Source: Lepidostoma basale
Lineage: Eukaryota > Arthropoda > Insecta > Trichoptera > Lepidostomatidae
DNA: 64,000 bases
Assembly: GCA_022606425.2 (NCBI GenBank)
Contig: JAHDVF020001359.1
Span: 496,001 to 560,000, forward strand
Direction of reading: 5' to 3'
This document shows, one piece after another, positions 11,766-22,894 of the stretch. The notes under the pieces were generated by a model, which saw only the letters and a program-made list of their open reading frames with translations, was not told where the DNA came from and did no database searches. Every line of letters begins with the position of its first letter. The stretch's first letter is position 1. The translations under genes and the position numbers were made by a program.

Positions 11766-12699
11766 TTCACATAATTATTACAGTAAGATTTTTTATTATT
11801 CCATTTAAAATCAGTCGAATATTTTTGGGGAATACAGGTATTTTTCTTATGAATTATATTTTCAAATAAATGTGAAGTTTAAGGCTTCGCTATAAATGAC
11901 AATAAAGGATTTATGTAGTATTGTTTGGTAACAACTTGATATATTTTTAGATCAATGATAAAAAATAGGAAAAGGAGTAACTATTAAACCTGATTAGTTG
12001 TAAACATGCCCCTTCAATTATGCACATACTCGTATATAGAAACACAAATGTCAATGAAGTGGCCCCAATAAAATATATACTTTTACGAAACATAAAATAG
12101 ACAGTGTGAGGGCTCTGAGAATATAATATATAGGTACGGATTAAACTAATATAACTCTCTAATGTACCAAAGATTCAACGGATTCCAAAATTATATATTA
12201 TGTTAGGTAATATTAAATAAATAATTGAATAATATTAACATTCAGTTCATCAACTGTCGGTTCACAACAATCACGATTCATGACATGCGACAAGTGTCGA
12301 GTTTCGTAATTATTTATCTTTAGTTTCTTGTTCAAATTACACAATTTACACGTAATTACCCGTGTTCGCGATCGAGTTTCAATCAAGTAAAACTTTTCAA
12401 AGCATAGCATATTGCTACTTGCGAAATACAAGTTCAGTTGAGTCGCGTAACATTTGGACCCGTTTAGATGTTGTCGTTATCAGTTAATTTGGTTGATTAG
12501 TTATTCTTACAAATTCATTAATTTTGGGCCTTAAAATTGACGAAAACTTTAACACTATGACTTTTGGAAAAATTCATGTTTATTTGAAAACAAATTGCTG
12601 TTAAAATGTATACAAATAAATACTATGTGCAAGTGACATAGAGTAAGTATGAGTTCGTTTTTCAAAAATTACTAATATATAATATTAAATTTTCTATAT
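11766..12699. other. AT-rich sequence, nothing recognised
   Basis: No coding or RNA gene seen. TACTCGTA at 12027-12034. Confidence 0.5.
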
Positions 12700-12965
12700 A
12701 ATAGTGTCAAATGCAAATATAAGAAGCGAATGCAGGGCGAATAAAAGTGTTATAAACGAAATAATGAAAGGGTCATTAAGATGGTTCGGACACATGGAAA
12801 TAAAATTGAGGAAGACCGAAGTAAACGCGGCATGATCAAATCATTAAAATATTAAATATCGGCTACATGACACGATGTATGAATATAGAGAAAACGAGCG
12901 AAGTATGTCAGAAAAGAACAGAGTGGTGGTCCAATATACCCCCTCTTACCCCCTCAGCATTTCAC
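12700..12965 (+). pseudogene. RTE-like LINE family A, decayed
   Basis: TGAAAGGGTCATTAAGATGG then TTCGGACACATGGAA (RWFGHME) and the closing GGTCCAATATACCCCCTCT align with 4335-4816. A large internal deletion removes most of the basic block. Confidence 0.65.
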
Positions 12966-13252
12966 CTGAACTATTTCAACGTGAGGTCAAGTAGAAATAG
13001 TTGAATAGTGAAATGTGTAAAGGTATTCGTCTAGGTCATTATTATTTATCTTGGTATTGGAATGCATTGACGTTTTCCTTATCTTGTTATCTTAAGAATA
13101 GTACTTAAAAAACATAATTATGTCAATTGCAGAATAATTGACTACGTTTGATGGATACCCATAATGCATGTTTTTTGATCTGGGAAGTAACTTATTAGAT
13201 ACTGGTATTAAGTACTAAATTCTCCTTATTTTATAACAAATATTTAAATGCA

Positions 13253-13436
13253 TATAAGTAAAGAGTGTTGTTAAAATGTATGTAAATAATGAGTAAAGAG
13301 AGAGAAAACTAATCGATTTCTAAATAGCCAAATTGTTATTAGTAAGTTTACTAAGTAAATAATTAATGTTAGTAAGTTAGAAATCGGTGAATTTTCTCTC
13401 TATTTACAAACATTTAAAAAACTCTCTTTACTTATA
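13253..13436. mobile_element. 184-bp MITE with long terminal inverted repeats
   Basis: The left arm begins TATAAGTAAAGAG and continues through TAAAATGTATGTAAAT and AGAGAGAGAAAAC to CGATTTCTAA at about 13323. The right arm (about 13377-13436) is its imperfect reverse complement, from TTAGAAATCGG to CTCTCTTTACTTATA. Arms of about 60-70 bp occupy most of the element and both ends abut TA, fitting a Tc1/mariner-type non-autonomous element. No coding content. Confidence 0.7.
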
Positions 13437-13861
13437 TTTATTATACATACATTCTATATTTTTTACCGATATCAATAGGGAATAAGTGAAAAACACAAGA
13501 CATATTGTTCAAATATTAAAATAATTATAATTCAGGATGTTTTTTACAAGACTGCGCACATAATTTTGAATGTGAATTAAAGAAAAACATGTAAAATATA
13601 TAATATTAAATACACATGTATTTTAAGACTGAAATGAAGAGTATTCGTGTCGGTTTCGTCATGTTTCACAACAAATACCTTAATTATTTCAAACACAGTG
13701 AAATGTCGTGGGTAAACAATTTAAAAAGAATATGACTGCTACTTTAGGGGAAAACCCGAATGAATAGTTTTTGGATAAAGTACTAAATTTGAGGCGTGAC
13801 ATTTTTATAAATTAACGTAAAACATTTTGGTTTAAAAAGAATCCCAAAACAAATAATTTGA
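13437..13861. other. AT-rich sequence, nothing recognised
   Basis: No coding or repeat signature seen. Confidence 0.45.
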
Positions 13862-14020
13862 TCTATTACCCGACAGATGTTCCGATTGGAGCGAAACCGG
13901 TCGGTAGTGTTTAAAAAAAATAGTGTCTAATGTTTTTTGGAATCTAAGGTTTAACCATTCTTCGATCGATGTTTCGGAGACTGTTGCAATCTCCACCTTC
14001 AGGGTAGTAATGACTATCCT
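13862..14020. repeat. Penelope-like hammerhead repeat, family D
   Basis: On the plus strand, TTCCGATTGGA..GCGAAACCGGTCGGTAG (about 13879-13907) resembles the minus-strand motif at 63215-63258. On the minus strand, a fuller core is readable: CTGAAGG (13996-14002), an extra U, stem II GGAGA/UCUCC (13990-13994 with 13976-13980) and GAAAC (13971-13975), followed by the palindrome ATCGAT. The A9 position is G, so activity is doubtful. The two motifs face each other, giving an inverted pair. Confidence 0.55.
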
Positions 14021-14578
14021 GAGAAACGAAATAGATAACAATATACACGGATATACCCAAGATCTCAAAAAAATATCGCCACCGACCGTGAAAATCTACG
14101 CACTTATTTAAAATAATGTCTTGTTCAAACAAAATATTTACGTTTTTAATCTAGTTTTAAACGTTATAACCAATTTTATGTGTTTTTTTTAATTATCGCT
14201 AACAAGAGGATATTGTCACGTTGAAAAAGTTAACTATATTAATTTTATACGATGAACTAATAAAATATCGTTTGAAGTATAAACATATTATTATGTTAAC
14301 GACATAGATTCATCTTTCTCGAATGACTACCGACTCCAAAACAGAGCGTTTTGTGTGTTGGGAAAATTTCTGGTTTAATTAATGTCGGTACTCAATTTCC
14401 ACTCAATGGAAAATACAAACTTGTCAACAAAGCAATTAGTGGAATACAATAAATAGTAAATTGAACCGTCATTAGTGGGCACGGGGCTTGTTAAAGGGTT
14501 TTATTTGAGGTTTCGTGAGTTTTCATTAAACGTCATTAAAATGAAAAATTACGTTCAGAAGTTATAATAGCAATTATT
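14021..14578. other. AT-rich sequence, nothing recognised
   Basis: No gene seen. Confidence 0.45.
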
Positions 14579-15065
14579 AAGCTAACTAACTCATTTATCG
14601 TCACGCAGTCTCCCGAAGGAGTCAGCAGAAATAATGGACCGTCACACTGTTCTTTCTTGGCATATTTTTTTTCATTTCTTCAACATTCATTCATCGTGTC
14701 ATGTACGTACTCGATTTCTCCGACTCCTCACGTGGCCGACATTTAATATTTGATTGATTTGATCGTGACACGTTATCTTCGGTCTTCCTCTATTTCTAGT
14801 TCCATTTACGCGTTTACATATATTTTCTTTACCATTTTTTCTTCATTAATTATTTCTATGCGTTCAAACCATCTTAATGACCCTTTTAATGCTTCGTTCA
14901 CAACCCTTTCATTGTCATAAATGCACTTCTTATATTTGCATTTAACACTCTATCATATACAGATGTATTTCATCTAAGAGATCTCATTTTTACTACATTT
15001 ATTCTACTTTCATCCTTCTTTTCCCAGTTCCATGCTTCAATTCCATACATGTTTGTAATATCTTT
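14579..15065 (-). pseudogene. RTE-like LINE family A, near full-length tail
   Basis: Reverse complement of the 4335-4816 sequence. It starts with the TAACTAAC tail (minus-strand TTAG repeat), then the 'CAYPSG' codons, the 'CMNV' block, the 'RGRSRKAWH' region, the RWF-H motif near 14868-14880 and the 'INAVEMRSL' region near 14985-15010. It ends where codons for 'WNWEKKDESRIN' appear (about 15010-15035). Stops and small indels are scattered throughout. Confidence 0.8.
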
Positions 15066-15414
15066 TGAATGAATAAATAAACGGATAAATAAATAAATAA
15101 ATAAACATTGCAGCTGCCAGTTCTAAATAACCTGTTCAGCCCTCGAGGTGAGTTACTCAACAAAACGGCGCTATATAAATTAGCCTAATTATTGTAGTTA
15201 GTAATGCCTCAAAACGAAACCTTGAATGTCAGACGAGTTTTCAATTATTTATACCACCTAAATATTTTCAAATAATCATGTATGATGAAGGACGATTATT
15301 TCAAATAATTTTCGTACGAATATTCAGTATCAAAACAGTAATCCACACCTACCAGGTGATTGCACTGAAGAGCGATTAACGCAATTTCATTTAAAATGAG
15401 TAAACATTTTGATA
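15066..15414. other. (AAAT)n microsatellite and unassigned sequence
   Basis: GGATAAATAAATAAATAAAT at about 15084-15104 may be the tail of a retroelement. The rest is unassigned. Confidence 0.45.
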
Positions 15415-15653
15415 TATGGTAAGTGCATTGACTTCCACCCTGAAGGTCCGGGTTCGATTCCCGGCGAGGGCAGTGTGATTGTCACACTGTCTTTGGTCTG
15501 ATGTAGAATTCACGTGACACTAAAATGGCGATAGATTAGCTACCTATCACATGTCACGAGAATCACTATGATAGCTATAATACCCTTTACACCGATTTGG
15601 CTCATGCTGTCATGATGTAAGGAGCGATTCAACAAAATAATAATAATAATAAA
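15415..15653 (+). repeat. tRNA-derived SINE, copy 2
   Basis: The head lacks most of the A-box half but keeps GGTTCGATTCCCGGCG (B box). The body is close to consensus: AGTGTGATTGTCACACT (self-complementary), GTAGAATTCACGTGACA, AAAATGGCGATAGATTAGC, GCTGTCATGATGTAAGGAGC, then the ATTCAACAAAATAATAATAA tail. Confidence 0.9.
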
Positions 15654-16040
15654 GATGCAACGCACGGTTGATGTCAATATGACGTTTAAAGATCAAATGT
15701 AAATATATATTTTAAGGATAGAATATTTTTTTGCATAATATTTTTGTACATAAGCGTGTATCGATAAAGACTCTAATTGCCAATATGTCTTGTAATTATA
15801 TTGACAAGTCGTTTTGAATCATCACCATAAAAATAATGTTTGTGAATTCCAAAACGCCATTTTTGGTTCCGTTTAGATTTGATATTAGAACTATTCAATA
15901 AAATCGCACTTTTCCTTGCGCCAGACTAGACTTTCCTTCTTATCGTTCAGAAAGTTGAAAGCATAGTACAACAAATACTTTTGAATGACAAAGTTTGATT
16001 AATTAATAATTGGGTAGTTTAATAAGAGAGAATAAAAATA
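15654..16040. other. Intronic AT-rich sequence
   Basis: No further exon recognised between the SINE and the splice donor at 16045. Confidence 0.45.
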
Positions 16041-16049
16041 CTTACGTAT
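16040..16049 (-). other. Splice donor of FLVCR-like exon
   Basis: On the minus strand the sequence AATAC|GTAAGT matches the consensus U1 site and falls exactly between codons (phase 0), at the point where family similarity ends. Confidence 0.9.
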
Positions 16050-16366
16050 TTGTCCAAGAGCCAGGTGCCAGGGAAGATGAGGGGAATGTAGGTGATCATG
16101 TAGATCATGGAAGTCCAGTTGACCCAGATGCTGCTGACGTTGTAGTATTCCATGATGACATCCGCGATGATGGAGTACTGGATCCACTGCATGGCGTTGG
16201 AGGCGGAATACATCACGAAGATAGCCAAAACCAGCCATCTCCTCTTGTAGAGCTTGTACTCCGTGGGCTTCCCCAGACTCTTGATGGCGTCTGGAGTGCT
16301 GGGCTTGTCGGGAGTCTCCGCGTCGAAATCGTTCTTCATGGCGTACGTGGAGTTGGTGGTCGTCAT
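16046..16366 (-). CDS. FLVCR-family MFS transporter, first coding exon (partial)
   Basis: The 107 codons encode the start of a major-facilitator transporter of the FLVCR type (choline/ethanolamine or heme carriers; fly relatives exist). Residues 1-40 are a polar, cytoplasmic N-terminus with acidic and proline-rich parts. KRRW (41-44) leads into membrane helix 1 (about 44-66), which contains the family signature SASNAMQWIQYSIIAD (54-69). Asn57 and Trp61 correspond to the substrate-site Asn/Trp pair reported for vertebrate FLVCR1. Helix 2 (about 84-105) reads WTSMIYMITYIPLIFPGTWL, ending LLDKY at the exon edge. The donor is TAC|GTAAGT (intron phase 0). The ATG at 16366 has A at -3. The frame is open upstream to a stop near 16525 but contains no other ATG. 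A TTG at 16378 is not a plausible eukaryotic start. The remaining about 10 helices lie outside the window. Not yet clear whether FLVCR1-like or FLVCR2-like. Confidence 0.93.
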
Positions 16367-17100
16367 CGTGCAGCTCAAGGTTGCGGCGCTCTTGACGCGT
16401 TCAAAGTCAACCGAAGTGAGTTGACCGGCTAGACGCGGCGCAGACTGAGTATTGCGGGGTAACGCGCCTCGAGCTTCTCGGGGAATGCGGTTTTCAGGCA
16501 GACACTTGCATCGCAGTCTTTACTTCGTTAACATTCGATCTCCGCGGTAAAATAAATAAACAATAACAAATAAATATCACATACGTTCACAGCTTTAGGA
16601 TAATACTGATGTATCTATAACTTTATAAAAATACTTAAGTCTCTAAGTCTGTATTCCCACTAAAAACTAAAGAAACGCGCGAAACTATAAATAGGATTGA
16701 AATTTCACTTGGAACAGAGTCCGCGAGCTGCAGCTGCGTTACTTTAATGTTCCATTCGAGCGGCACTTCCTCCGGTGCGGTGTGTATCTGAAATTCGCAA
16801 GAGCAATGAATTAAAGAAACGTACAATTATTCGCATCGGCTGACCGCGTCGCACGCGCCGGCCCAATATAAGTGACAGTTAGTATGATCGATATTCGATA
16901 TCAATTGGTTCGTGCCACTTGGAGTGATTGCTGGAGGCGGGCGGCTGGTGGCGCGCTAGTGCTGTGCACATCCACGCGGCGGGCCGGGTGGAGTGGTACT
17001 GATTCCGCCCGGTGGACTGATACGCGGCCGGGCTGAGCCTCCGCTCGGCTCGTCCGATGGAGCCGCACGTGAGCCGCCACACACGAGCGGACTATACCTT
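16367..17100 (-). promoter_or_regulatory. 5' UTR and CpG-rich promoter region of FLVCR-like gene
   Basis: The 5' flank is much richer in CpG than the rest of the window, especially 16370-16520 and 16850-17090. An arthropod initiator-like TCAGT lies on the minus strand at 16448-16444, about 80 bases upstream of the ATG, without a DPE at the right spacing. The E-box CACGTG sits at about 17066-17071. No clear TATA box was found on the minus strand. A non-coding first exon further upstream cannot be excluded. Confidence 0.5.
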
Positions 17101-17499
17101 ATCTCAGCTGAATCTTGACTATGACATCATTTATAATTTATTTATGTATTGCATTTTTTAATAACACGGTTCATATTACACACAAATTTAATACCAGTAA
17201 TGCTGTAAATATATTTAAAACGTGCATTTCTCGGTTAGAGTATTGCCCTCACATTAATCTAATGCCAGTATCCGGATTGCTTTTAGAAATATCTTGCGCT
17301 TGACAAGTTATGATTTTTATTTTGAGTCATAAAAACCGGAAATTTTCTGTTTGTAAAATAACACATTGCGATATTGGTCACTACACGAGGAAAGAAGTCA
17401 ACCAAGTCCTGTACATCATGCCAACATATCATAATATATGCATCATGAGACACTTCAAAATCATATAATTTACAAACACATTTAGATTATAGACGACAA
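17101..17499. other. AT-rich intergenic sequence
   Basis: Nothing recognised. Confidence 0.45.
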
Positions 17500-17620
17500 G
17501 GTAGACGACCTTCGGGCAGATCACCAAAGAGATGGATCGACAACTAAGAATCGACTTCGCAGGAGGCCAATCGCTCTTAAGAAACAGGCCACGAGAAAAG
17601 TGAAATACAGCGATTAAAAT
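17500..17620 (+). pseudogene. LINE C-terminal remnant
   Basis: Codons around 17505-17550 read GRRPSGRSPKRWIDN, the basic 'GRP-x-x-RW-D' end motif of RTE-type LINE proteins, and the sequence then decays. About 40 codons. Confidence 0.55.
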
Positions 17621-17736
17621 AGACTTCTGGAATTATCCACTATAATAATGTAAGCATTTTGTGTAATAATTAAACTACGTCACCCTCCATTGAAACCATA
17701 CATACAAATAAAAACATTAAATCTACTATGAAACCT

Positions 17737-17783
17737 CAATTGAATAATAATAAGTAGTGTAACTACTTATTATTATTCAATTG
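17737..17783. repeat. Perfect 22-bp palindrome
   Basis: CAATTGAATAATAATAAGTA plus GT (17737-17758) is mirrored exactly at 17762-17783 with only 3 bases between the arms. Confidence 0.8.
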
Positions 17784-18059
17784 CGTTAACACTATTCTCA
17801 AACAGTTAAATATATTTTTTTAATTATTATATAACATATTAAATCAAATGTATATCGAACATTGTTTTACTATTTGATAAACGAAATATTTTGCGAAGAA
17901 AACTGTTAAAAACAGCTTCTACGTGAATCAGACGTCAATAAGAGATTTATTAGAGAAAACAATGTAGAAGATAACCTACTGTGAGTAAAGTAATATTGAT
18001 TTTATTAGCGAGACAGATTGTGTTGTATAATAACAATGATGAAAGCATTTAAGATTTTG

Positions 18060-18310
18060 CACAGAATCTAGTGAAGCTGTTAAGAGCAGACAGGAAAAAT
18101 GGATTATGTGTGGCGAGCTCCAGTGCCGTATAACCGAGTGGTGTTGTGTGTACTTAATAGACAGCTGTAGTTCCACAGTGTGTGATAACAAGCCGTGGAA
18201 AGGCGATCCTTTTGATGTGTCAGGCCGCTGCCGCTGCACAGACGCGAGGAAGTTTGCTTCCTCTTTACGGCGGGGCAGTGACGAGAGATGAACTTGTTCT
18301 GCATCAAACA
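18060..18310. other. Unassigned GC-richer island
   Basis: The island is clearly less AT-rich than both flanks and holds short open frames on both strands (plus 18106-18291, minus 17976-18323). Neither resembles a family I know, and no splice sites convincingly bound them. It could be a non-coding first exon, a regulatory element or an unknown repeat. Confidence 0.35.
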
Positions 18311-18544
18311 GGAGCGTATCCATGCTCAGTATGATGTTTACTCTATGACCCGATATAAGATAGTACGAAACCGGTTGGAAATAGGTAATAATGGTAATAA
18401 TCAGTATAATGTGCGTAAAAACCCAATTTTAATTCATTTAAAGACACTTTCAATTTATGCAAAAAAAACCCTCATTTTTTACCGGCAAAATAAATGTTAT
18501 TTTTGTTGATTTCATTCAATTGTTGTGCATTAATAAATCAAGTA

Positions 18545-18632
18545 ATGAAAATGGCTGTTTTCTAGAATATTTATTTTATATTATGGGAGTGACATGTTTT
18601 AAGGCAAAACACATCACTCTCATAAAATATAT
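18545..18632. repeat. Penelope-like family A, short fold-back
   Basis: TTTATATTATGGGAGTGACA (left) and the reverse-complement block CATCACTCTCATAAAATATA (right) are separated by a short centre with TTTTAAGGCAAAAC. Both arms match the family A tail next to GAAACATGTC. The hammerhead core itself is deleted. Confidence 0.6.
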
Positions 18633-19184
18633 ACTCGTACTTACCTGTATAGAAAACAAACACACTAATTTACATAAATTGAAAGATTCTTTTCGATATT
18701 GTATTATATTTTTGTTTGCCGTTTTACGTTTGGTACGTCTCATTTGTGTATATAAAAAAAAGAAAGGGTTGTGGACGTTTAATCTTGATATACGGACAGG
18801 ACATCTAGTGGTTAATAAGTTCGCTTCAGGTATTGGCTTCATCATACCAGAACAGAGAACTGTTGATTAAATTTTATTCCAGAAGACTTAACGAGTAATA
18901 TGAATAAAATTTTCGATTAAAATATCTTTATAAAAGTGTATTCAAAAGTGATCCATAGTAATTAAACAATTCCTTAAACATTCCTTTCAGCGGAGTCACT
19001 TCAAGAGAAATAAACCCTCGTCCCACGTGATGGATAATCCTCTCGCATTCCAGATAACATTATTATGCTTCTGACAATTAGATTCGAAGGGGCTCATTAT
19101 TTTTAACTAGGCGACTAAAATATTATGAGAGAGATAATTGTTTTCGAATTTAACCAAGAATTATTTTTTGAATTGTTATACACA
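18633..19184. other. AT-rich sequence, nothing recognised
   Basis: The open frame at 18457-18870 has no recognisable features and runs across a family A repeat. Confidence 0.45.
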
Positions 19185-19395
19185 TCAATGAAAACGTCAG
19201 TTTTCTAGAAATTTTATTTTTTATGGGAATGTCATATTTCGCATTTGCAAGGCAAATCTAATTTGTTAATACCTCAGAAAATTCGAAACATGTCATTTCT
19301 ATAAACTATTATAAAACTTCTAGAAAACGGACGTTTTCATTCGTATTAATTATATAATATTGAGTTTTGTATCATTGTTGAAGAAACAATAAATT
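19185..19395. repeat. Penelope-like family A, inverted pair
   Basis: The left arm has GTCAGTTTTCTAGAAATTTT then ATGGGAATGTCATATTTCG. The right arm has CGAAACATGTCATTTC, AACTTCTAGAAAACGGACG, TTTTCATTCGTATTAATTA and the terminal block GAGTTTTGTATCATTG. The arms are in inverted orientation around a degenerate centre. Confidence 0.65.
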
Positions 19396-21690
19396 TGAAA
19401 AATGCGTATGTAAGAGGAATCACAAATATAATTAAATGTCTGTTAGATTTAGTCAGATAACACACTGGGTCACTCTTAAAGCCAATGACATAGCATGAAG
19501 GATTTAAAATATTTAATTACTCGCTAAGTTTATAAGTAATACACAAAAGTTTATTTAATAAAAAAAAATGCACGGAAAAGGCTAATTAAATGCTGTACAC
19601 CAGTCACATTGAAATGAATTTGAAATAAAATAAAAGTTCTGAATTTATTTATTTTCAGCTTCATTGTAATATCTCTGAAGACAGCAAGGTTAGTAAATAA
19701 ATCGGAAAGCATTTAACAAAGCAACAAAATCACAATACATTATTGTAAACGTATATTTCTAATGAATGAAAGTATATTTCTTGTTGATATATATGATAAC
19801 TTATACTTAATATGCTTATTCATAATAATTTCTCTTTTATAATCCGTTTAGAACATAACAATTATATTATCTATTGCTATTTCTTTATATTAACAAAGCA
19901 AACATGTAATCGGGATATGGTATTTGTGCATAGCATAAGAAAAATTAGCACTAGCAATAGTGTTAACGCCTTAAGTTTATCCAAAATAAAGTGCTCTAAG
20001 TAAGTAAACTCACGGAACTGTCTCCTCTCGCCACTTGAGACAGGAGAAAAATGAAATGATTCCGAATACAGTAGTTGATATCAACGGTAGTAATGAAAAT
20101 GGCGGGGAAACTACGCTACGAGCAATTTAAAATAGCCGGATGAGTGCCGTGATTTATCTCAATTCACAGCATCAGCGGCAGGACCGCACTCGAATGAGGC
20201 ATTAATATTCTGGCTTTTACTGACTAACCAACGACAGAATTGTAACAACGTTCCACGCCAAAACAGCGAAATGGCAATTACTTTTCAATTTGAATCTTGC
20301 CAACAGTTTTATGAACTCGTATGAAGTAGTGGCATGTGTGTATCATAAATATTATTAACACCGGGTCCTTCAAAAAATTGCTGTGCTCTGGATAGTATTC
20401 TGCACGGTACGGTGTTTATTTTGCTAGATAATACAAATATATATAGTTCGTTTCGAAATATTTCAATAGATACAATTCAACACATCGAAGGCGATTAAAT
20501 ATTTTAAATTAAAAACATGTTAAAAAATCTGTTTTACGTACTTGCATCTAAACAAAAATAATTCAGAAAACACTTGTAGATTGTAGATTCTCCCTCAAAC
20601 ATGAAAAAATATAAATGATTTTACTGAAATCTCTTGTTGAAAGTTCATTTGAAATAATAATGGTCTGACTGGTATGTCGATGTCGTTTTATTTAATTATT
20701 ATTTGAAACAATATTTGTTATTTTAAGAAATACTGCTTAAACATTCGCCATGTTGTGCAATTACCACATAAGCCAACATCAAATTTAATATATCAACGTT
20801 CACGCAGACACACATGCAACAGATTATATCCAGCTACGTCTTAATACCTAAATCAACAGAGAAACCAAAAGGTGCATACACGAGTATGCACCTCATCGTA
20901 AACCATGATGTGTGTCTAATTCCGCAAATTCGTATAAATACCCATTCACGAGCACGGTTGCCGAATGTTCAATTGTAAAAATAATATTTGCATTCTGATA
21001 ATTTTTTGTGGATATAGATTTATCAAATACAGTTTCATCTTTGGGTTCGTGACAAAGCTTTATATAGATCCAATAAAATAATACAATTATGAAGATGGAT
21101 AAGCCAAACGGTTTAACCGGCAAATATTATTTTAACAAATTCAATCCTGATTTTTTTTGCTTTTTTCCATTTACTCAATTTATTTAAAGTTAAAATGTTT
21201 TGTTTAATTCATATAAACTATGTTTTCTGGGATCTTAAGTCTGCGATTGAAACAAAATTCCAGTGAAACCGTCATTTACCAATTACCGACTCATTAATTT
21301 AAAGTAATGAAAAGTCTATCGGTATGTGAGTTGTTCACACATACAAAATCAATAAATAATGCACCCATAAGCATTCATAACCGCTCTGATTTTGTATTTG
21401 AAAACAAAGGAAAGAAATTTGAGTTTGGATTTATTTGCCCAGGGTTGATATGTACAAATATACGTATACATGTAAATACCCTCAAGCAATACGCTCTTCC
21501 TGTCCCAAAACACGGTACACATTTTTCGGGCAGAAATTGTCTGCTTAAACTTCACTTTCTTGGTCGATGTTGAATCTTTCTCGACATTGAACAGTATAAA
21601 TATTTGATATGATGAAAAAAAAAAAAGATATTATAATTATAAAAAACTAAAATAATATTCAAATAAATATTTGAAGATTTGAGAGATAAT
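19396..21690. other. Unassigned intergenic sequence
   Basis: 20010-20260 is less AT-rich and free of recognised repeats, perhaps a conserved non-coding element. The frames at 20893-21123 and 21307-21573 have no family resemblance and no good start context. Confidence 0.35.
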
Positions 21691-21848
21691 AACTAACTAA
21701 CTAATTAACTAACCATCACGCCATCTCCCCTAGGGGTAGGCAGACATAATGGATCGCCACACTGTTCTTTATCGACATACTTCTCTCGATTCCTACACAT
21801 TCATACATCGTGTCACGCTCGCACTCGATTCCTCCAACTTCTCACGTG
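21691..21848 (-). pseudogene. RTE-like LINE family A tail
   Basis: It begins with AACTAACTAACTAATTAACT (minus-strand TTAG tail), then CATCACGCCATCTCCCC (the end codons) and the 'CMNV' block near 21795-21830. About 150 bp. Confidence 0.75.
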
Positions 21849-22654
21849 GATTATATCAATTATGATATTACTTATAAATATTCTATTGTAAAATAAGCTA
21901 AAATTGCAATTTTACCGCTGTTGGTTTTAAAAATTTGCTCGATGGACCTTGATGCAAATGAAATTGTGTTTCTTGGGCCCGGTGCCTACGGATGTCGTAT
22001 TTATTTATTTATTTATTTATACATAATACACAAATGAGACATAACAAACGAAAAACATTTAGGCAACTCATTCGTATTGGTTTTTATTGTAGGTTCTTTA
22101 GTCATTCCTACTTTAGATTCTTTACTAATCATGATAATTTAAACGTTAAAGAGTCCCAAAGAGCAATAGAAATAACGAATGGATAATTTTACAACCAAGT
22201 AATATTTTGTATTCCTTTTTTGAAACATCGGAAATCAATTTTATCTATTTGTAATATTCGGATTTGGTTTCACTTGCGTTGAGAGTCGTAAGTCAAAAGT
22301 AAGCGCGAATCGAGAAGTTCTTGGTATCAAAACTATAAAGATAACAGAAACGAAGCTCACCCATCCGGCTCTTAACAATTGACGTGTGTTAAGTAACAGC
22401 CATAGGGGGTCTGCGTGTAATGAGCATAATAACAACCCATTTGTTCTTCAAGATAATATTTCAGGCCTTGATCCGCCGTATCGGTGCAGTGCACGAACGG
22501 GTCGTTATGTATTTACATGTAGGTACAATAAACAAAGGTTAGTTCATTATTTGTCGTCAAACACTATTCTTGTGCATTTTCAATATGCCGATGAAGTTAA
22601 ATACGGTACATCAAGAGCAATAACAATTAAACATCGACACACAGTAAGAACAAA
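21849..22654. other. AT-rich sequence with (TTTA)n
   Basis: TTTATTTATTTATTTATTTA occurs at about 22001-22020, possibly the tail of an unrecognised minus-strand retroelement. No gene seen. Confidence 0.4.
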
Positions 22655-22691
22655 TTATTTGAGTCTCCTAGGGCCTAGGAGACTCAAATAA
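22655..22691. repeat. Perfect 18-bp palindrome with 1-base centre
   Basis: TTATTTGAGTCTCCTAGG (22655-22672) is mirrored exactly by CCTAGGAGACTCAAATAA (22674-22691). Confidence 0.85.
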
Positions 22692-22894
22692 GTGCAAGGC
22701 CTCCACCAAGTCAAACCATAAACAATATCAATGGAACATTACGGCTTGTTATATTGTCAAGATGGCACTGGTTTATCTCACTATTGCTCTGGGGCGACAA
22801 TATACGTGGCAACACTTGTGTTAAACAAAAAATAAATTATCGAGTCAAAGTGTATAGCGTATATCTAAAGCTCGGAAGATAATTTACGATGTAT

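Larger units (their letters stand above)
1..16045 (-). other. Probable first intron of the FLVCR-like gene
   Basis: The FLVCR-like exon at 16046-16366 ends at a GTAAGT donor, so transcription on the minus strand continues into this span. I looked for the next FLVCR segment (remaining membrane helices) on the minus strand down to position 1 and saw no open frame resembling it. The span is instead filled with LINE, SINE and Penelope-like debris described separately. That is an inference: a short, diverged exon could be missed by eye, and the gene could be a truncated copy. Confidence 0.5.

Noticed and set aside
1..16000. Second and later FLVCR exons
   Set aside because: No minus-strand segment with the expected glycine- and hydrophobic-rich helices was found by eye.
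16010..16432. 140-codon plus-strand open frame
   Set aside because: Antisense to the FLVCR-like exon; composition reflects the real gene on the other strand.
16419..16448. Initiator plus downstream promoter element
   Set aside because: TCAGT is present, but the only DPE-like GGTCA lies at about +21 rather than +28, so the pair is not credible.
18457..18870. 137-codon plus-strand open frame
   Set aside because: Runs through a Penelope-like fold-back and AT-rich DNA; no family resemblance.
20893..21123. Minus-strand frame with a hydrophobic segment like a signal anchor
   Set aside because: Begins at TTG, not ATG, and no splice acceptor or homologous family was recognised.
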